Of a DNA stretch of 64,000 bases, positions 1 to 8,922 are shown piece after piece (within the stretch, counting starts at the first letter, position 1; the number at the start of each line of letters is the position of its first letter). The DNA lies in the NCBI RefSeq assembly GCF_036227125.1, contig NZ_CP109435.1, positions 4,588,001 to 4,652,000 of the forward strand, in the 5' to 3' direction. Origin of the DNA: Streptomyces sp. NBC_01485. Its GTDB lineage: Bacteria; Actinomycetota; Actinomycetes; Streptomycetales; Streptomycetaceae. The translations under genes and the position numbers were made by a program. The notes beneath the pieces are model-generated. The model did not search any database. It was not told the origin of the DNA and worked only from the letters and a program-made list of their open reading frames with translations.

Positions 1-1834
1 TCCGGCCGCGCAGCTTCGCGTCGGCCGCTTCCAGGATGCGCAGCAGCGGCAGGCTCAGCCGCTCCAACTGCGCGTGGCGGATCTCGGCCGGCCCGGTTTC
101 GGCCCACAGCCGCAGCTCACCGTCCACCTGGGTCCAGGCCCCGGTCAACAGCAGCTGGGCCACCGCCGGACTCCGGGCGGAGCGCAGCGCCGCGCACAGC
201 TGGGGAAGCCGCTCGGTCCAGTCGTACCGGTGTTCCTCGAAGCGGTTCTGCGCGCCACCGAACCAGCCCTCGGTGACCTGGTCCAGCCACGGGACGCCGT
301 ACCGCTTCGCCACCGCGGCCAGATCGTCCGCGTATTCCGGAGTGAGTGCGTCGGTCCGGAACGGCTCGAGGAGCATCGCGGCGGTCCCGGGCGCCTGAAG
401 GCCCTCGGCCACCCGCAGCGCGCTCCCCAGCTGCCCGGGCTGTACACCACTGCCCTTCCAGAACGGCGCGAGGGACTCGGCCGCGGCGCGTGCGCCGTCC
501 CGGTCGCCCTTGGTGATACGGGCCTGCAGTTCCTGGAGTGCCCACCGCGATCCGGCCTCGCCGCGCGCCGCGAAGGCCCGCTCTCGTGGCCACACCACGA
601 CCGCGGCCCGCCGGTACCAGCGGTCCAGCGTGTTGCCGTAGTTGCCCATGTAGCCCTCGTACTGGGAGTCATAGGGCTTCAGGTGCGCACTCGGGGTACT
701 GGCGCAACTCTCGTAGTCGCGGACGTACAACGAGATCTGCTCGCCGCCGGCGCCATCCGGACCGGTCCACCAGCCGAGGGTGATCTCGTCGTCGATCAGC
801 TCGCCGAGCTCGTAGTCCTCGTCGGCACCCGCGCCGCCGACCGCGGCTGCTTCCTCTCCCTCTTCCTCCTCGTCCTCCTCTTCGTAGCCGTAGTCGTCCC
901 AGGGGTCGTACCCGGCCGGAGTGGCGTCCCAGGTCTCCTTCACCTCGGCGAGGGCGAGTACCGTCTCGCACCCCGCCTGGGCGGCCGCGGCGCGCAGCAG
1001 CGCGGCACGCTCCGCGTCGGCGCCCTTGAGCCGGTCCCAGCCGAGACCCCTCTGGGTGTACTCGTGATCGAGCAGGTAGACAAGACGACGGGGCGGATCG
1101 AGGTCCTGGCCGCCGTAGCGCGGCCTGGTCGGTGCGTTGAAGTGTTGCTCCAGGCAGTGCGCCATGTCGCCGAGCGGGCCGGACTCCCGCTCCGGGGCCC
1201 CTCGCTCGGCCAGCAGGTTGAACGTGAGGGTCACCCGGTGGCCGCTCCTGACCGGTGTCACCTCGTGCGGGCAGTCGGCGTAGAAGGCCACCAGGCTCAG
1301 CTCCGTCTTCGACGCACGGTAGGTCCGGCTCTGCCCGGCGTGCCCGATGACCAGCTCGCCGCCGGTGTGTGGCGAGGGCAGCGACAGCACCAGCGTGCCC
1401 ACCATGGCGTCGTCCTTCTCCGAGTCCTGGTGAGGGAGGAAGAACTGCCCCTTGCCGTACACGAGGAGCGCGTGCGGCTCGGCCCTCAGCCTGCTCGACG
1501 CGGGGAGCCCGAGTTCGCCCCGGAAGTACTCCAGCGCGCCGTCGAGCAGCGTCGGCCAGGCCGGGCCGCCCAGCGTGACCTGGTCCGGCGGGATCTGCCA
1601 GGTGTCGCGCACACTGCTGTCGCTCAGGGTGTCCTCCCCCCGGCCGAACAGTGCCGGACGCGCCACCGCGATCAGCTTCTTCACCTGAGGCGCGCGCAGC
1701 GGCAGCCGCACCGGTCCGACCCCGGCCACCTCAAGGCCGACGCCGTCCGCCGGTGCTTCGAGCCGGGCGCTGAACTCCGCCGCCTTCGACCCGCCGAGCA
1801 GCACGCCCAGCCGCTCCCTCGGGCTTTTGGCCAT
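1..1834 (-). CDS. 2OG-Fe(II) oxygenase-domain protein, C-terminus off the window
   Basis: The reading frame opens at an ATG at 1834 behind a good GGGAGG ribosome site and stays open to the window edge (about 611 codons, protein starting MAKSPRERLG). Around residues 145-215 it shows a prolyl-hydroxylase-like 2-oxoglutarate/Fe(II) core: an HQD metal motif in FLPHQDSEKDDAMVGTL, then the distal region CPHEVTPVRSGHRVTLTFNL with the second His and basic residues. A very acidic stretch (YEEEDEEEEGEE) follows near residue 310. The rest is a long region I do not recognise. It probably hydroxylates a protein or small molecule, but the substrate is unknown. It is transcribed away from the HTH gene at 2063 and lies on the island side of the tRNA-Ser att remnant at 5.1 kb. 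Confidence 0.8.
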   Translation of the reverse strand, partial: MAKSPRERLGVLLGGSKAAEFSARLEAPADGVGLEVAGVGPVRLPLRAPQVKKLIAVARPALFGRGEDTLSDSSVRDTWQIPPDQVTLGGPAWPTLLDGALEYFRGELGLPASSRLRAEPHALLVYGKGQFFLPHQDSEKDDAMVGTLVLSLPSPHTGGELVIGHAGQSRTYRASKTELSLVAFYADCPHEVTPVRSGHRVTLTFNLLAERGAPERESGPLGDMAHCLEQHFNAPTRPRYGGQDLDPPRRLVYLLDHEYTQRGLGWDRLKGADAERAALLRAAAAQAGCETVLALAEVKETWDATPAGYDPWDDYGYEEEDEEEEGEEAAAVGGAGADEDYELGELIDDEITLGWWTGPDGAGGEQISLYVRDYESCASTPSAHLKPYDSQYEGYMGNYGNTLDRWYRRAAVVVWPRERAFAARGEAGSRWALQELQARITKGDRDGARAAAESLAPFWKGSGVQPGQLGSALRVAEGLQAPGTAAMLLEPFRTDALTPEYADDLAAVAKRYGVPWLDQVTEGWFGGAQNRFEEHRYDWTERLPQLCAALRSARSPAVAQLLLTGAWTQVDGELRLWAETGPAEIRHAQLERLSLPLLRILEAADAKLRGR

Positions 1835-2062
1835 CACTCCGTCCTCCCTGTTCCCGCGGCCGTGTCGCCTCGACCCGACTCTACGGAGCAGCGGGACCGC
1901 GGGTGGCCGTCTCGCCCGTACGGGAACGCCTTCCCCTGCACGGACGGGCGGCCGGGAAACACCCGGTTCGGGCCCGCGTGCCCACGCGCGTCCCCCCTCC
2001 GGGGACAACGGGAACAGCCGGTCCCCGCACCTGACGCCCCGGCGCTGCGGAACAATCGCCCC

Positions 2063-2791
2063 GTGGACGACGACGATGCGCAACTACTGTCCCAGGTACG
2101 GTCGCTGCGGGAGAAGGGCAGCGGACCGAAGCAGATCGCGCGAGCGCTCGGACTGAAACCGGCCCGGGCGAGTGCGCTGGTGCGCCAGGTGGCCTACGAA
2201 CAGCAGAGCACGGCCACGCCGACCGCGCGCCCGGTGGTGGGCTGCTGGGTGAGCGTCGGCTGGAGCACCGGCCTGGAGCTGTCCGGGGCCCCCGACTGGG
2301 CGCGCGCCGACGCCGAGTGCGCCGAGGATCCCGAGGTTGCCGGTTTCGCCCAGGTCCTGATCGCCCGACAGGAGCGTGCCAGCCGGGTCACCCTCTGCGG
2401 GTTCCTGGTCGACGTCTACTGCCTCGGCGTCAAGGACACCGTCGGCCCACAGGTGATGGGCGGAGGATCGCTGGACGCCTACGTACGCGACTACTACCGG
2501 GCGTTCGACCAACCTCCGCTGCGGATCGGCCTGGAGCAGGCGCAGAGCATCGTGCACGGTGGTGTGGCCTACGCCCGCACCCTCGGCTTCGAGCCCGCGC
2601 CGGACTTCGCGCAGGTCTCCGTACACCTCGGCGAGCCCGGCCCGGCCGCCCCGCGGATCGGCTTCGGTCGCCAGGGGAAGCCGTTCTACATCAACGGCCC
2701 ACGCGACGACGCGCAGAAGATCGTACGCACGCTGGAGCGCACCTGCGGCGCAGGCAACTACCACTACGTTCTGGGGACGGGGCCGCTGTGA
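2063..2791 (+). CDS. HTH-domain protein of unknown function
   Basis: Protein of 242 aa starting at a GTG (VDDDDAQLLSQVRSLREKG). Residues 1-45 look like a helix-turn-helix of the resolvase/Trp-repressor kind (KQIARALGLKPARASALVRQV), followed by a Thr/Ala-rich linker. The remaining 190 residues contain FLVDVYCLGVKD and a histidine/tyrosine-rich end (GAGNYHYVLG). The LVDxYCLGVKD pattern resembles segments seen in SEC-C-associated proteins, but I would not assign a function. Its stop overlaps the start of the next gene (2788), so the two are probably translationally coupled. The longer upstream open frame is antisense to the oxygenase gene and is not used as the start. Confidence 0.75.
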   Translation: MDDDDAQLLSQVRSLREKGSGPKQIARALGLKPARASALVRQVAYEQQSTATPTARPVVGCWVSVGWSTGLELSGAPDWARADAECAEDPEVAGFAQVLIARQERASRVTLCGFLVDVYCLGVKDTVGPQVMGGGSLDAYVRDYYRAFDQPPLRIGLEQAQSIVHGGVAYARTLGFEPAPDFAQVSVHLGEPGPAAPRIGFGRQGKPFYINGPRDDAQKIVRTLERTCGAGNYHYVLGTGPL

Positions 2792-4097
2792 TCAGCAACC
2801 ACGACGAGCATCAGCTACGCACGACCGAGCACGAGGCGCAGGCCAACCTGAAGGTGGTGCTTCAGCTGTGCGCGGCAGGCCGACTGCGCTGCAGCGAGAA
2901 GACACTCCGCCCGTCCGCGGCAACGGTCAAGGCGGTCGCGGAAGCGCTCAGCAGCGGCGACTTCTACGCCGAGGAACCGATCGCATCCTCGCCTGGCCGC
3001 TGCTGCTCCAGGCCGGCGGACTCGCCGAACTCACCTCCGGAAAACTCGCACTGACCGCACACGGCAGGGCGGCGCTGACCAAACCGACACACGACACGCT
3101 CGCCCTGCTGTGGCGGCGCTGGCTCAGCCGCGGCGTGATCGACGAGTTCTCCCGGGTCGAAGCGATCAAGGGCCAGCGCGTGGCGAACGTCCTCACCGCT
3201 GTCAAGCCGCGCCGGGCCCAGGTCGGCGCGGCCCTGGCCGCCTGTGCACCCGGTGAGTGGACCGACGTCGACACGCTCTTCCGCACCATGCGCAAGGCCG
3301 GTCACGATCCCAGGATCGCCCGCAGTGAGCGCGCCCTGTGGAAGCTCTACCTGGAAGACCCCGAATACGGCAGCCTCGGCTACGACGGGTTCCACGACTG
3401 GGAACTCCTCCAGGGCCGCTACACCCTCGCCGTGCTCTTCGAGTACGCCGCGGTCCTCGGCCTGATCGACGTGGACTACCGGCCGCCGGTGGGCGCCCGC
3501 GACGACTACCGCGACAACTGGGGCGCCGACTGGACCGACTGCATCAGCCGCTACGACGGTCTCCTCGCCCTCCGCCTCAACCCGCTCGGAGCCTATGCCA
3601 CCGGGCAGACCGCCACCTACCTCCCCGCACCGGCCGACACCGCCCCGAAGAGTACTAGCGGCCTGAAGGTGCTCCCCAACCACGACTTGGTGGCCCTCGA
3701 CGGACTCGCCCCCGCCGAGACCCTCCTCCTCGACGCCTTCGCCGAGCGCACCGGCGACCGCGTGTGGGCCCTGACCTCCGCCTCGCTGCTCGCCGCCGCC
3801 GACACGGGCCGCGATCTCGCCGAACTCCGCCACCATCTGGACGCCACCGCCGCTCCGCTCCCGCAGACGGTCACCACCCTGCTGGCCGACGCCGCCCGCC
3901 GCGTCGGCCAGGTCCGCGACACCGGGCCGGTGCACCTCATCGAGTGCGCGGACCCCGCCGTCGCGGCCCTCCTCGCCACCGACCGCCGCACCCGCACCCA
4001 CTGCGCCCGCCTCGGTGAACGCCACCTCGCCGTCCCCCTCGACAAGCTCCCCGCCTTCCGCAAGTCCGCCCTTGCCCAGGGCTACCCCGTCGGCTGA
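2788..4097 (+). pseudogene. Helicase-associated (XPB/Ssl2-like, Helicase_C_3) protein with a frameshift
   Basis: The 5' part reads from a GTG at 2788 (ISNHDEHQLRTTEHEAQ) to about 2980. The 3' part reads in another frame from about 2975 to the stop at 4097. The texts join sensibly as ...SSGDFYAEEPI / ILAWPLLLQAGGLAEL..., so one base seems to be missing near 2978. The C-terminal part carries CADPAVAALLATDRRT and LDKLPAFRKSALAQGYPV, typical of the C-terminal domain shared by XPB/Ssl2-like helicase-associated proteins, also present in the gene at 5433. The intact product would be about 435 aa. It could be a real inactivation, a sequencing error, or less likely a recoding site. Confidence 0.7.
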
Positions 4098-4270
4098 CAC
4101 ACGCCCTCGTGGGCACCGGACACGGACCGGCACAGTCAGTGGTCCCCGGGTTCAGGCCGAGGAAGCTCATCCCGTCAGGGGTGAAGGCTCCCGTATCCAT
4201 GGCGTGATGCCCGCGTAGGACCCGGTGGCCAGGCCGAGGCGTCCGATGGCACCCCACAAGGACCCTCACG

Positions 4271-4304
4271 AGATATACTTGACCCCATATTTGATATCAG
4301 GAGG
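4271..4304 (+). promoter_or_regulatory. Probable vapBC promoter/operator and ribosome site
   Basis: An AT-rich island stands out in GC-rich DNA. TATACT at 4273-4278 fits a -10 hexamer, and a perfect AGGAGG at 4299-4304 sits five bases before the vapB ATG. GATAT at 4272-4276 and ATATC at 4294-4298 form inverted arms around the presumed transcription start, a layout expected for autorepression by a VapB dimer. The operator role is inferred from symmetry and position only. Confidence 0.45.
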
Positions 4305-4309
4305 CACAT

Positions 4310-4525
4310 ATGAGTCGGACGGTTATCGACCTGGACGACGACCTGGTCGCGGACGTGGCGAAAGCCCTCGGGACGAACACCAAGAAGGAGACCGTCAACA
4401 CCGCTCTTCGAGAGGTGCTGGAGAGCCGGCGTCGCGCCCTGGCTCTCGCCCGGCTGCGGGCCGCGGCGGGCGACGGCGCATTCGATCTGGAACTGTTCGA
4501 GAACAAGGCGAACTACCGCCGGTGA
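4310..4525 (+). CDS. vapB: VapB-family antitoxin
   Basis: A 71-aa protein with the standard type II VapB layout. The N-terminal ribbon-helix-helix DNA-binding segment reads RTVIDLDDDLVADVAKALG, followed by TKKETVNTALREVL, where KKETV and ALRE are typical of actinobacterial VapB. A charged C-terminal tail (DLELFENKANYRR) should fold over the toxin. The start is fixed by AGGAGG five bases upstream. The stop overlaps the vapC start. VapB is expected to neutralise VapC and, as a complex, repress its own promoter. Confidence 0.9.
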   Translation: MSRTVIDLDDDLVADVAKALGTNTKKETVNTALREVLESRRRALALARLRAAAGDGAFDLELFENKANYRR

Positions 4526-4944
4526 ACGCGGCCCAGTTCCTGATCGACACCAGCGCGCTCGCGCGGTTCATGCGCGGGGAAGCGGAGCAGTACGGCTGGG
4601 ACCAGGCCGCCGCGGCCGGACTCATCGCAACCTGCCCGATCACCGAGCTCGAGTTCTTCTACAGCGCACGGTCAGCTGCCGACCGGGCGCGCGGCATCGA
4701 GGACATGCGGCTGATCTTCGGCTGGGTTCCCGTCGACGACCGCGCCTACGACCGCGCCTGGCAGGTCCAGGAAGCCCTCACCAAGCAGGGGAAACACCGA
4801 AGTGCCGGAGCTGTCGACCTCGTCGTCGCCGCGACCGCTGAGCTGCAGGGGCTCACCCTGCTCCATCGCGATCACGACTTCGAGTGCATCGCCGCAGCGA
4901 CCGGGCAAGCCCTCCAGTGGTACGGCCCGGAACACGGCAAGTAG
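4522..4944 (+). CDS. vapC: VapC PIN-domain ribonuclease toxin
   Basis: The frame starts at a GTG at 4522 that overlaps the vapB stop, giving 140 aa (MNAAQFLIDTSALARFM). The PIN-domain acidic residues are all visible: Asp in FLIDTSA, Glu in ITELEF, Asp in AVDLVVAATA and Asp in LLHRDHDFE, so the toxin looks intact. VapC enzymes are Mg-dependent ribonucleases that usually cut tRNA or rRNA; the target cannot be told from sequence. The pair lies 125 bp from the tRNA-Ser att remnant, a common place for a module that stabilises an integrated element. Confidence 0.93.
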   Translation: MNAAQFLIDTSALARFMRGEAEQYGWDQAAAAGLIATCPITELEFFYSARSAADRARGIEDMRLIFGWVPVDDRAYDRAWQVQEALTKQGKHRSAGAVDLVVAATAELQGLTLLHRDHDFECIAAATGQALQWYGPEHGK

Positions 4945-5068
4945 GTCAGCGGTGGTTGCAGTTCTGGTTGCGTTCACCGCCGTACGACATCGTTCAGAAG
5001 CCCCACCCGAGTCGGCTGCACCGCAGGTCAGAATGCTCCCGCACATCCCCGTACCCCCAGACGAACAT

Positions 5069-5124
5069 TTGGAAAGCGTGTTGGGGGCAACCCCTCACGA
5101 GTTCGAATCTCGTATCCTCCGCCA
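5069..5124 (+). repeat. 3' fragment of tRNA-Ser(GGA): att site remnant
   Basis: The sequence runs from the anticodon loop (TTGGAAAG, anticodon GGA) through variable arm, T-arm (GAGTTCGAATCTC) and acceptor strand to an encoded CCA end (GTATCCTCCGCCA). No matching 5' half is present upstream, where a GGAGGATAC strand would be needed. This is the signature of the distal att site left after an element integrated into the 3' end of a tRNA gene. The element lies to the left, and the intact tRNA should be at its other end, outside the window. Confidence 0.9.
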
Positions 5125-5145
5125 GTGCCTCACCGGGCACGATGT

Positions 5146-5177
5146 CGAAGGCCCCACCGCTTGCGGTGGGGCCTTCG
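5146..5177 (+). terminator. Intrinsic terminator, originally of tRNA-Ser
   Basis: A perfect 15-bp stem (CGAAGGCCCCACCGC with its complement) closes on a two-base loop, 22 bp after the tRNA-Ser CCA end. It probably terminated the tRNA-Ser gene before the element inserted and still separates the island from the gene at 5433. There is no T run, as is common in Streptomyces. Confidence 0.8.
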
Positions 5178-5432
5178 ACGTTGTCCTCAGGCCTCGTTGT
5201 CCTGGCCTTGTCCACAGGGTGGGTTCCTGAGGCTCCCAGATCGCATCCGCGGTCTTCCGGGCCGCTTCTCGGCGTGTACCGGTCGCGTTTCCTGTTGCGT
5301 CGTGCCGGCGCCCGCCAAGGGGGAATCTCCCTCATCCGGCACCCTCGGATCACGGGATACGCCATCCTTGAAGCCGGTCCCGAGGCTCCGGCCCCGCTAC
5401 GAAAGCTCCCTGGTCCGACGAGGTGCACCTGT

Positions 5433-7889
5433 ATGAAGTCCCGATCAACGCTGGCGACATGGCTGGGCAGCCTCGACGCGTCTCGTCTGGCACGCGTGCT
5501 CGGGGCGCGGAAGGACGCCGCGTCGCCTCCCGAGCCGCGCTCGGTGGGGGAACTGGCGGACCGTCTGCAGCGCCCGGGATCGGTGGCGCTGGTCCTGCCG
5601 CGGCTCGCGCTGCCGCACCTCCAGGTGGCCGAGGCGCTGGCGGCGCTGGGTACACCCGCGTCTCGCGATGCCCTGGCGGAGCTGCTGGGAGCAGTGGACG
5701 ACGCGACCACACGCGCAGTGGACGACGTGCTCGAGGTGCTGGCCGATCACGCTCTGGTCTGGCCGGACGGCGCGGGGCAGCTCCGCATGGCCGGACCGCT
5801 GCGGCAGGTATGGGACGCGCCCCTGGGGCTGGACGCCCCGCTGGAGGAACTACTCGCGGGCACGACCTCCGACGAGCTGCGCGGCATACTGGCGGCACTG
5901 GGCGTCAAGCCACCGGGCACCAAGCCGCAGCGAGTGGCCGCGCTGGTGAAACACCACAGCGATCCGGTGCAGCTCGCCTCACTGGTCGCCAAGGCGCCCG
6001 CAGCGGCCCGGAAGCTGCTCGAACGCCGAGCGGAGGCCGCGCCGGGGCAGCCCCCGCGGTTCATCATGTTGGGGCATCCCGACCCCTCCCTCGAACCGGG
6101 CGCCCGATGGGCACTGGAACGGGGACTCCTGTTCCAGGACCGTCACCGCTACGGCCCCGCCCGTATGCCCGCCGAAGTGGCGCTCGCGCTGCGCGGGCCC
6201 GGCCGGCACGCTCCGTTCGATCCTGTGCCGCCTTCCGCGCGACTGGCGTCCGTCACCCCGGCGGAGGTGGACCGCGAGGCGTCGGCCGCGGCCACGGCGT
6301 TCGCTTCCCATGCCGCCTCGGTCCTGTCGGCCTGCTCGGCGACCGCGCCCACCCGGCTGAAGTCCGGCGGGATCGGTGCGCGTGAACTGGCCCGGATCGG
6401 TAAGGCCGCCCACGCCGACGACGCCGTCGTACGCCTTGCTCTCGAGACCGCGTACGCTGCCGGGCTCCTGGGCCAGGACGGCGATCGCGTGGCGCCCACC
6501 GGGGCGTACGACGCCTGGGCGGAACAGGAACCCGCGGAGCAGTTCGCCGTACTGCTTCAGGCATGGCGGAACCTGCCGCTCACCCCCACCCAGGCGCGCG
6601 ACGAGGACGACAAGGCGCTGCCCGCTCTCGCCGGAGCAGCGCCCTGCCACGGCTGTGCGCGGGCCCGCCACGGGCTGTTGGCCGCAGCCGCAGCGCTCCC
6701 GGCAGGGCAGGGTGTGAGAACCACGTCGGTTCTGGGGCCCTTGATCGCCTGGCACAGCCCGCTCGCCGACTCCTCGTCCCGGGACTCCCGGGACTCCCGG
6801 GACGGAATTCCGTTCGCCGCCGTGATCCGTGAGGCCGAGCTTCTCGGCGTACTCGCGCGCGGTGCCCTGTCCGCCCTCGGCATCCACCTGCGGACCGGCG
6901 ACACGGAGGGGCTGACGATCGAATGCCGTCGGCTGCTGCCCTCGGCCACCGCGACGGCCCGGATCGGCACCGACCTCACCGCCGTCGTCACCGGCACACC
7001 GTCCGCGCGGCTGGCCGCGCTCCTGGACCTCGTCGCCGACCGGGAGACCAGCGGCACGGCATCGGTGTGGCGGTTCAGCGCCGGCGGCATCCGCCGGGCC
7101 CTGGATGCCGGCCGTGTCCCCGAGGACATCACAGCCGACCTGGCCGCTGTCGCCGCCGGGCCCCTGCCACAGCCGCTGTCGTACCTGATCGCCGACACCG
7201 CACGCGGCCACGGGCGCGTGCGCATCGCCCCCGCCGCCTGCGTCCTCCACGGCGACGAGCCCGCGCTCCTGGCCGAACTCGCCGCCGACCGCAGGCTCGC
7301 CAAGCTCGGACTGCGACAGCTGGCGCCGACAGTGCTGCTCAGCCGCAGTGCGATCGACACAACCCTCGCCGCGCTCCGGGCCGAGGGATACGCCCCTGTC
7401 GCCGAGACGGCCGAGGGCACGGTACGCATCGAGAAAGCTCGGCCCCGGCGGACTGCCGCTCCCGTTCCGGCTCCGCGCGGCGTCGGCGCGAGGGACGGCG
7501 GCCGGAACGCTGCCACGCGCGCGGCGAAGGCGCCCGCCGCCATCGACCCGGACACCTTGGCGACCCAGCTGCTGGCCGCCCCGCCCACGACTCCCGAACC
7601 CGCGCCGTTCGACGGAGGACCGCCCTTCGCCACGGACATCGAGGAGATCGTCGCGGGGTGGGCGAAGCGGCTGCCGTACGGCGACGTCCGCCAGCTCGCG
7701 CATGCCATCGATGCCGGTCTGGCCATCACCGTCGAGTACGTCGCCACCTCGGGCAACCGGACCGTGCGCACCCTCAGCCGCCTCACGCTCGACCCGCCCT
7801 ACCTCGAAGCCTGGTGTCACCTGCGGGACGCCGAGCGCGTTTTCACCCTCTCCCGCATCCACAGCGTCATGAGCGTCATGCCCGCGTGA
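5433..7889 (+). CDS. Helicase-associated XPB/Ssl2-like domain protein
   Basis: An 818-aa protein starting MKSRSTLATWLGSLDASRLARVL behind a GAGG site. The N-terminal part (residues 1-150) is a winged-helix-like region, LADRLQRPGSVALVLPRLALPHLQVAEALAAL. The C-terminal half contains the XPB/Ssl2-like helicase-associated domain (CVLHGDEPALLAELAADRRL, SAIDTTLAALRAEGYAPVAE) and ends in a WYL-like segment (ITVEYVATSGNRTVRTLSRL). No Walker motifs are visible, so it is not itself an ATPase. Proteins of this kind are common and unstudied in Streptomyces and are thought to act with nucleic acids. The long opposite-strand open frame over 5979-7862 is a GC-bias shadow. Confidence 0.85.
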   Translation: MKSRSTLATWLGSLDASRLARVLGARKDAASPPEPRSVGELADRLQRPGSVALVLPRLALPHLQVAEALAALGTPASRDALAELLGAVDDATTRAVDDVLEVLADHALVWPDGAGQLRMAGPLRQVWDAPLGLDAPLEELLAGTTSDELRGILAALGVKPPGTKPQRVAALVKHHSDPVQLASLVAKAPAAARKLLERRAEAAPGQPPRFIMLGHPDPSLEPGARWALERGLLFQDRHRYGPARMPAEVALALRGPGRHAPFDPVPPSARLASVTPAEVDREASAAATAFASHAASVLSACSATAPTRLKSGGIGARELARIGKAAHADDAVVRLALETAYAAGLLGQDGDRVAPTGAYDAWAEQEPAEQFAVLLQAWRNLPLTPTQARDEDDKALPALAGAAPCHGCARARHGLLAAAAALPAGQGVRTTSVLGPLIAWHSPLADSSSRDSRDSRDGIPFAAVIREAELLGVLARGALSALGIHLRTGDTEGLTIECRRLLPSATATARIGTDLTAVVTGTPSARLAALLDLVADRETSGTASVWRFSAGGIRRALDAGRVPEDITADLAAVAAGPLPQPLSYLIADTARGHGRVRIAPAACVLHGDEPALLAELAADRRLAKLGLRQLAPTVLLSRSAIDTTLAALRAEGYAPVAETAEGTVRIEKARPRRTAAPVPAPRGVGARDGGRNAATRAAKAPAAIDPDTLATQLLAAPPTTPEPAPFDGGPPFATDIEEIVAGWAKRLPYGDVRQLAHAIDAGLAITVEYVATSGNRTVRTLSRLTLDPPYLEAWCHLRDAERVFTLSRIHSVMSVMPA

Positions 7890-7907
7890 GCGTCATGCCC
7901 GAACGCC

Positions 7908-8120
7908 TTGTGCGCTGTTCACGATGCCGTCGGGTCGGCGAAACCGGGGCAGTGCATCCTGATGCGGGGAAGGCGGCGGGTCGGCGAGTCCAGCCTCGCC
8001 GAGGAATTTCCCCGACGCACCGAGGTGCCGTACCTCTTCTTCACCGCGGCGGGCGGCACGGCGGAGGACGAGCTGACGGAACTGCTCGACGCCGTCGCCG
8101 GATCCGCCCTCCCGGAGCGG
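7908..8120 (+). pseudogene. Fragment of an archaeal-type/STAND-like ATPase
   Basis: About 70 codons read ...SAKPGQCILMRGRRRVGESSLAEEFPRRTEVPYLFFTAAGGTAEDELTELL. This matches the P-loop start of ATP-binding proteins that normally read GRRRVGKSRLVEEF...PYVFFTATGG. The Walker lysine is replaced by Glu (VGES), and the frame runs straight into a different gene fragment in another frame at about 8120. It is a degenerate 5' fragment, not a functional gene. Confidence 0.65.
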
Positions 8121-8790
8121 GGACCGGATAAAGGGCGTCGACGCCCAGGGCCGGCAGTACCACGCGCTGGATCCCGACACCTACTACTGGGCGCACGCCG
8201 CCTTCTTCGTCAGCACGGTCCTTGTCGCGGAGCGCTTCACGGGCGGCGGCGGCATCGGTGAGGCGGAGAAGCGGCGGCTGTTCGACGAGCATGTGCAGTG
8301 GTACCGGATGTACGGCATGAGCATGCGGCCGGTGCCGGAGAGCTGGGAGGACTTCCAGCGCTACTGGAAGCGCATGTGCGCGGAGGTACTGGAGGACAAC
8401 AAGGCCACCCGGGACATACTCGACATAGCCGGGATCGCGAGGCCGCCGTTTCTGCCGTGGCTGCCGGACGTGATGTGGCGCCCGGCCGGTGCGCTGATCG
8501 GGCGGACCTTCGTCTGGTTCACCATCGGGCTGTACGACCCGGAGGTCCGCGCCCTGCTCGGCTTCACCTGGTCGCAGCGCGACGCCCGGCGGCATCGCCG
8601 GATCTGCCAGGTGATCAGCGCTGTCTTCAAGCTCGTCCCGCACGACCGCCGCTACCACCCGCGGGCGCGGGCGGGCTGGCGTCGCGCCCGCGGTGAACTC
8701 GCGGCGGACGCCGAGCCGGTCGAGACACCGCGCGGAACCTTCCGCCACCGTCCGAACGCGGCAAGCCGGAGCACTACGCGCCGGATGTCT
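8119..8790 (+). pseudogene. Oxygenase MpaB-family (DUF2236) gene, 5' end missing
   Basis: The frame reads DRIKGVDAQGRQYHALDPDTYYWAHAAFF, then VQWYRMYGMSMRPVPESWEDF and, further on, FLPWLPDVMWRPAGALIGRTF and a Tyr/Arg-rich end near RRYHPRARAGWRRARGEL. That is the middle and end of a DUF2236/MpaB heme oxygenase-like protein, including the WxHA motif. The first 100 or so residues are absent, replaced by the ATPase fragment in a different frame, and there is no start codon with a ribosome site before the conserved part. The frame also runs on through the palindromic repeat. I read it as a decayed gene, though translation from an internal ATG at 8293 cannot be excluded. Confidence 0.7.
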
Positions 8791-8799
8791 CCGGGGCGT

Positions 8800-8903
8800 G
8801 GTGAGTCCGTGCCGGGGGTGGGGTACCAGTTCCGCGAATGTGACACTTACCCCCTCGAGTGTCACGTTCTCGGAACTGGTACCCCGCCCCCCGTGGATTC
8901 GCC
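8800..8903. repeat. 104-bp palindromic repeat element, copy 1
   Basis: The whole segment is one long imperfect palindrome. Outer arms are GGTGAGTCCGTG and its near complement ending GTGGATTCGCC. Inner arms are GGGGTACCAGTTCCGCGAA and its near complement. TGTGACACT / AGTGTCAC flank the centre. A second copy with the same outer and inner blocks lies at 40565-40671. It sits between the MpaB remnant and a convergent gene. Its size and terminal inverted repeats suggest a MITE or REP-like element; it may also act as a two-way terminator. Confidence 0.85.
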
Positions 8904-8922
8904 GACAGCATCCGCTTCGACG

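Noticed and set aside
74..2060. Long plus-strand open frame over the oxygenase gene
   Set aside because: Only its last 242 codons (from 2063) make sense; the rest is antisense to the 2OG-oxygenase reading frame.
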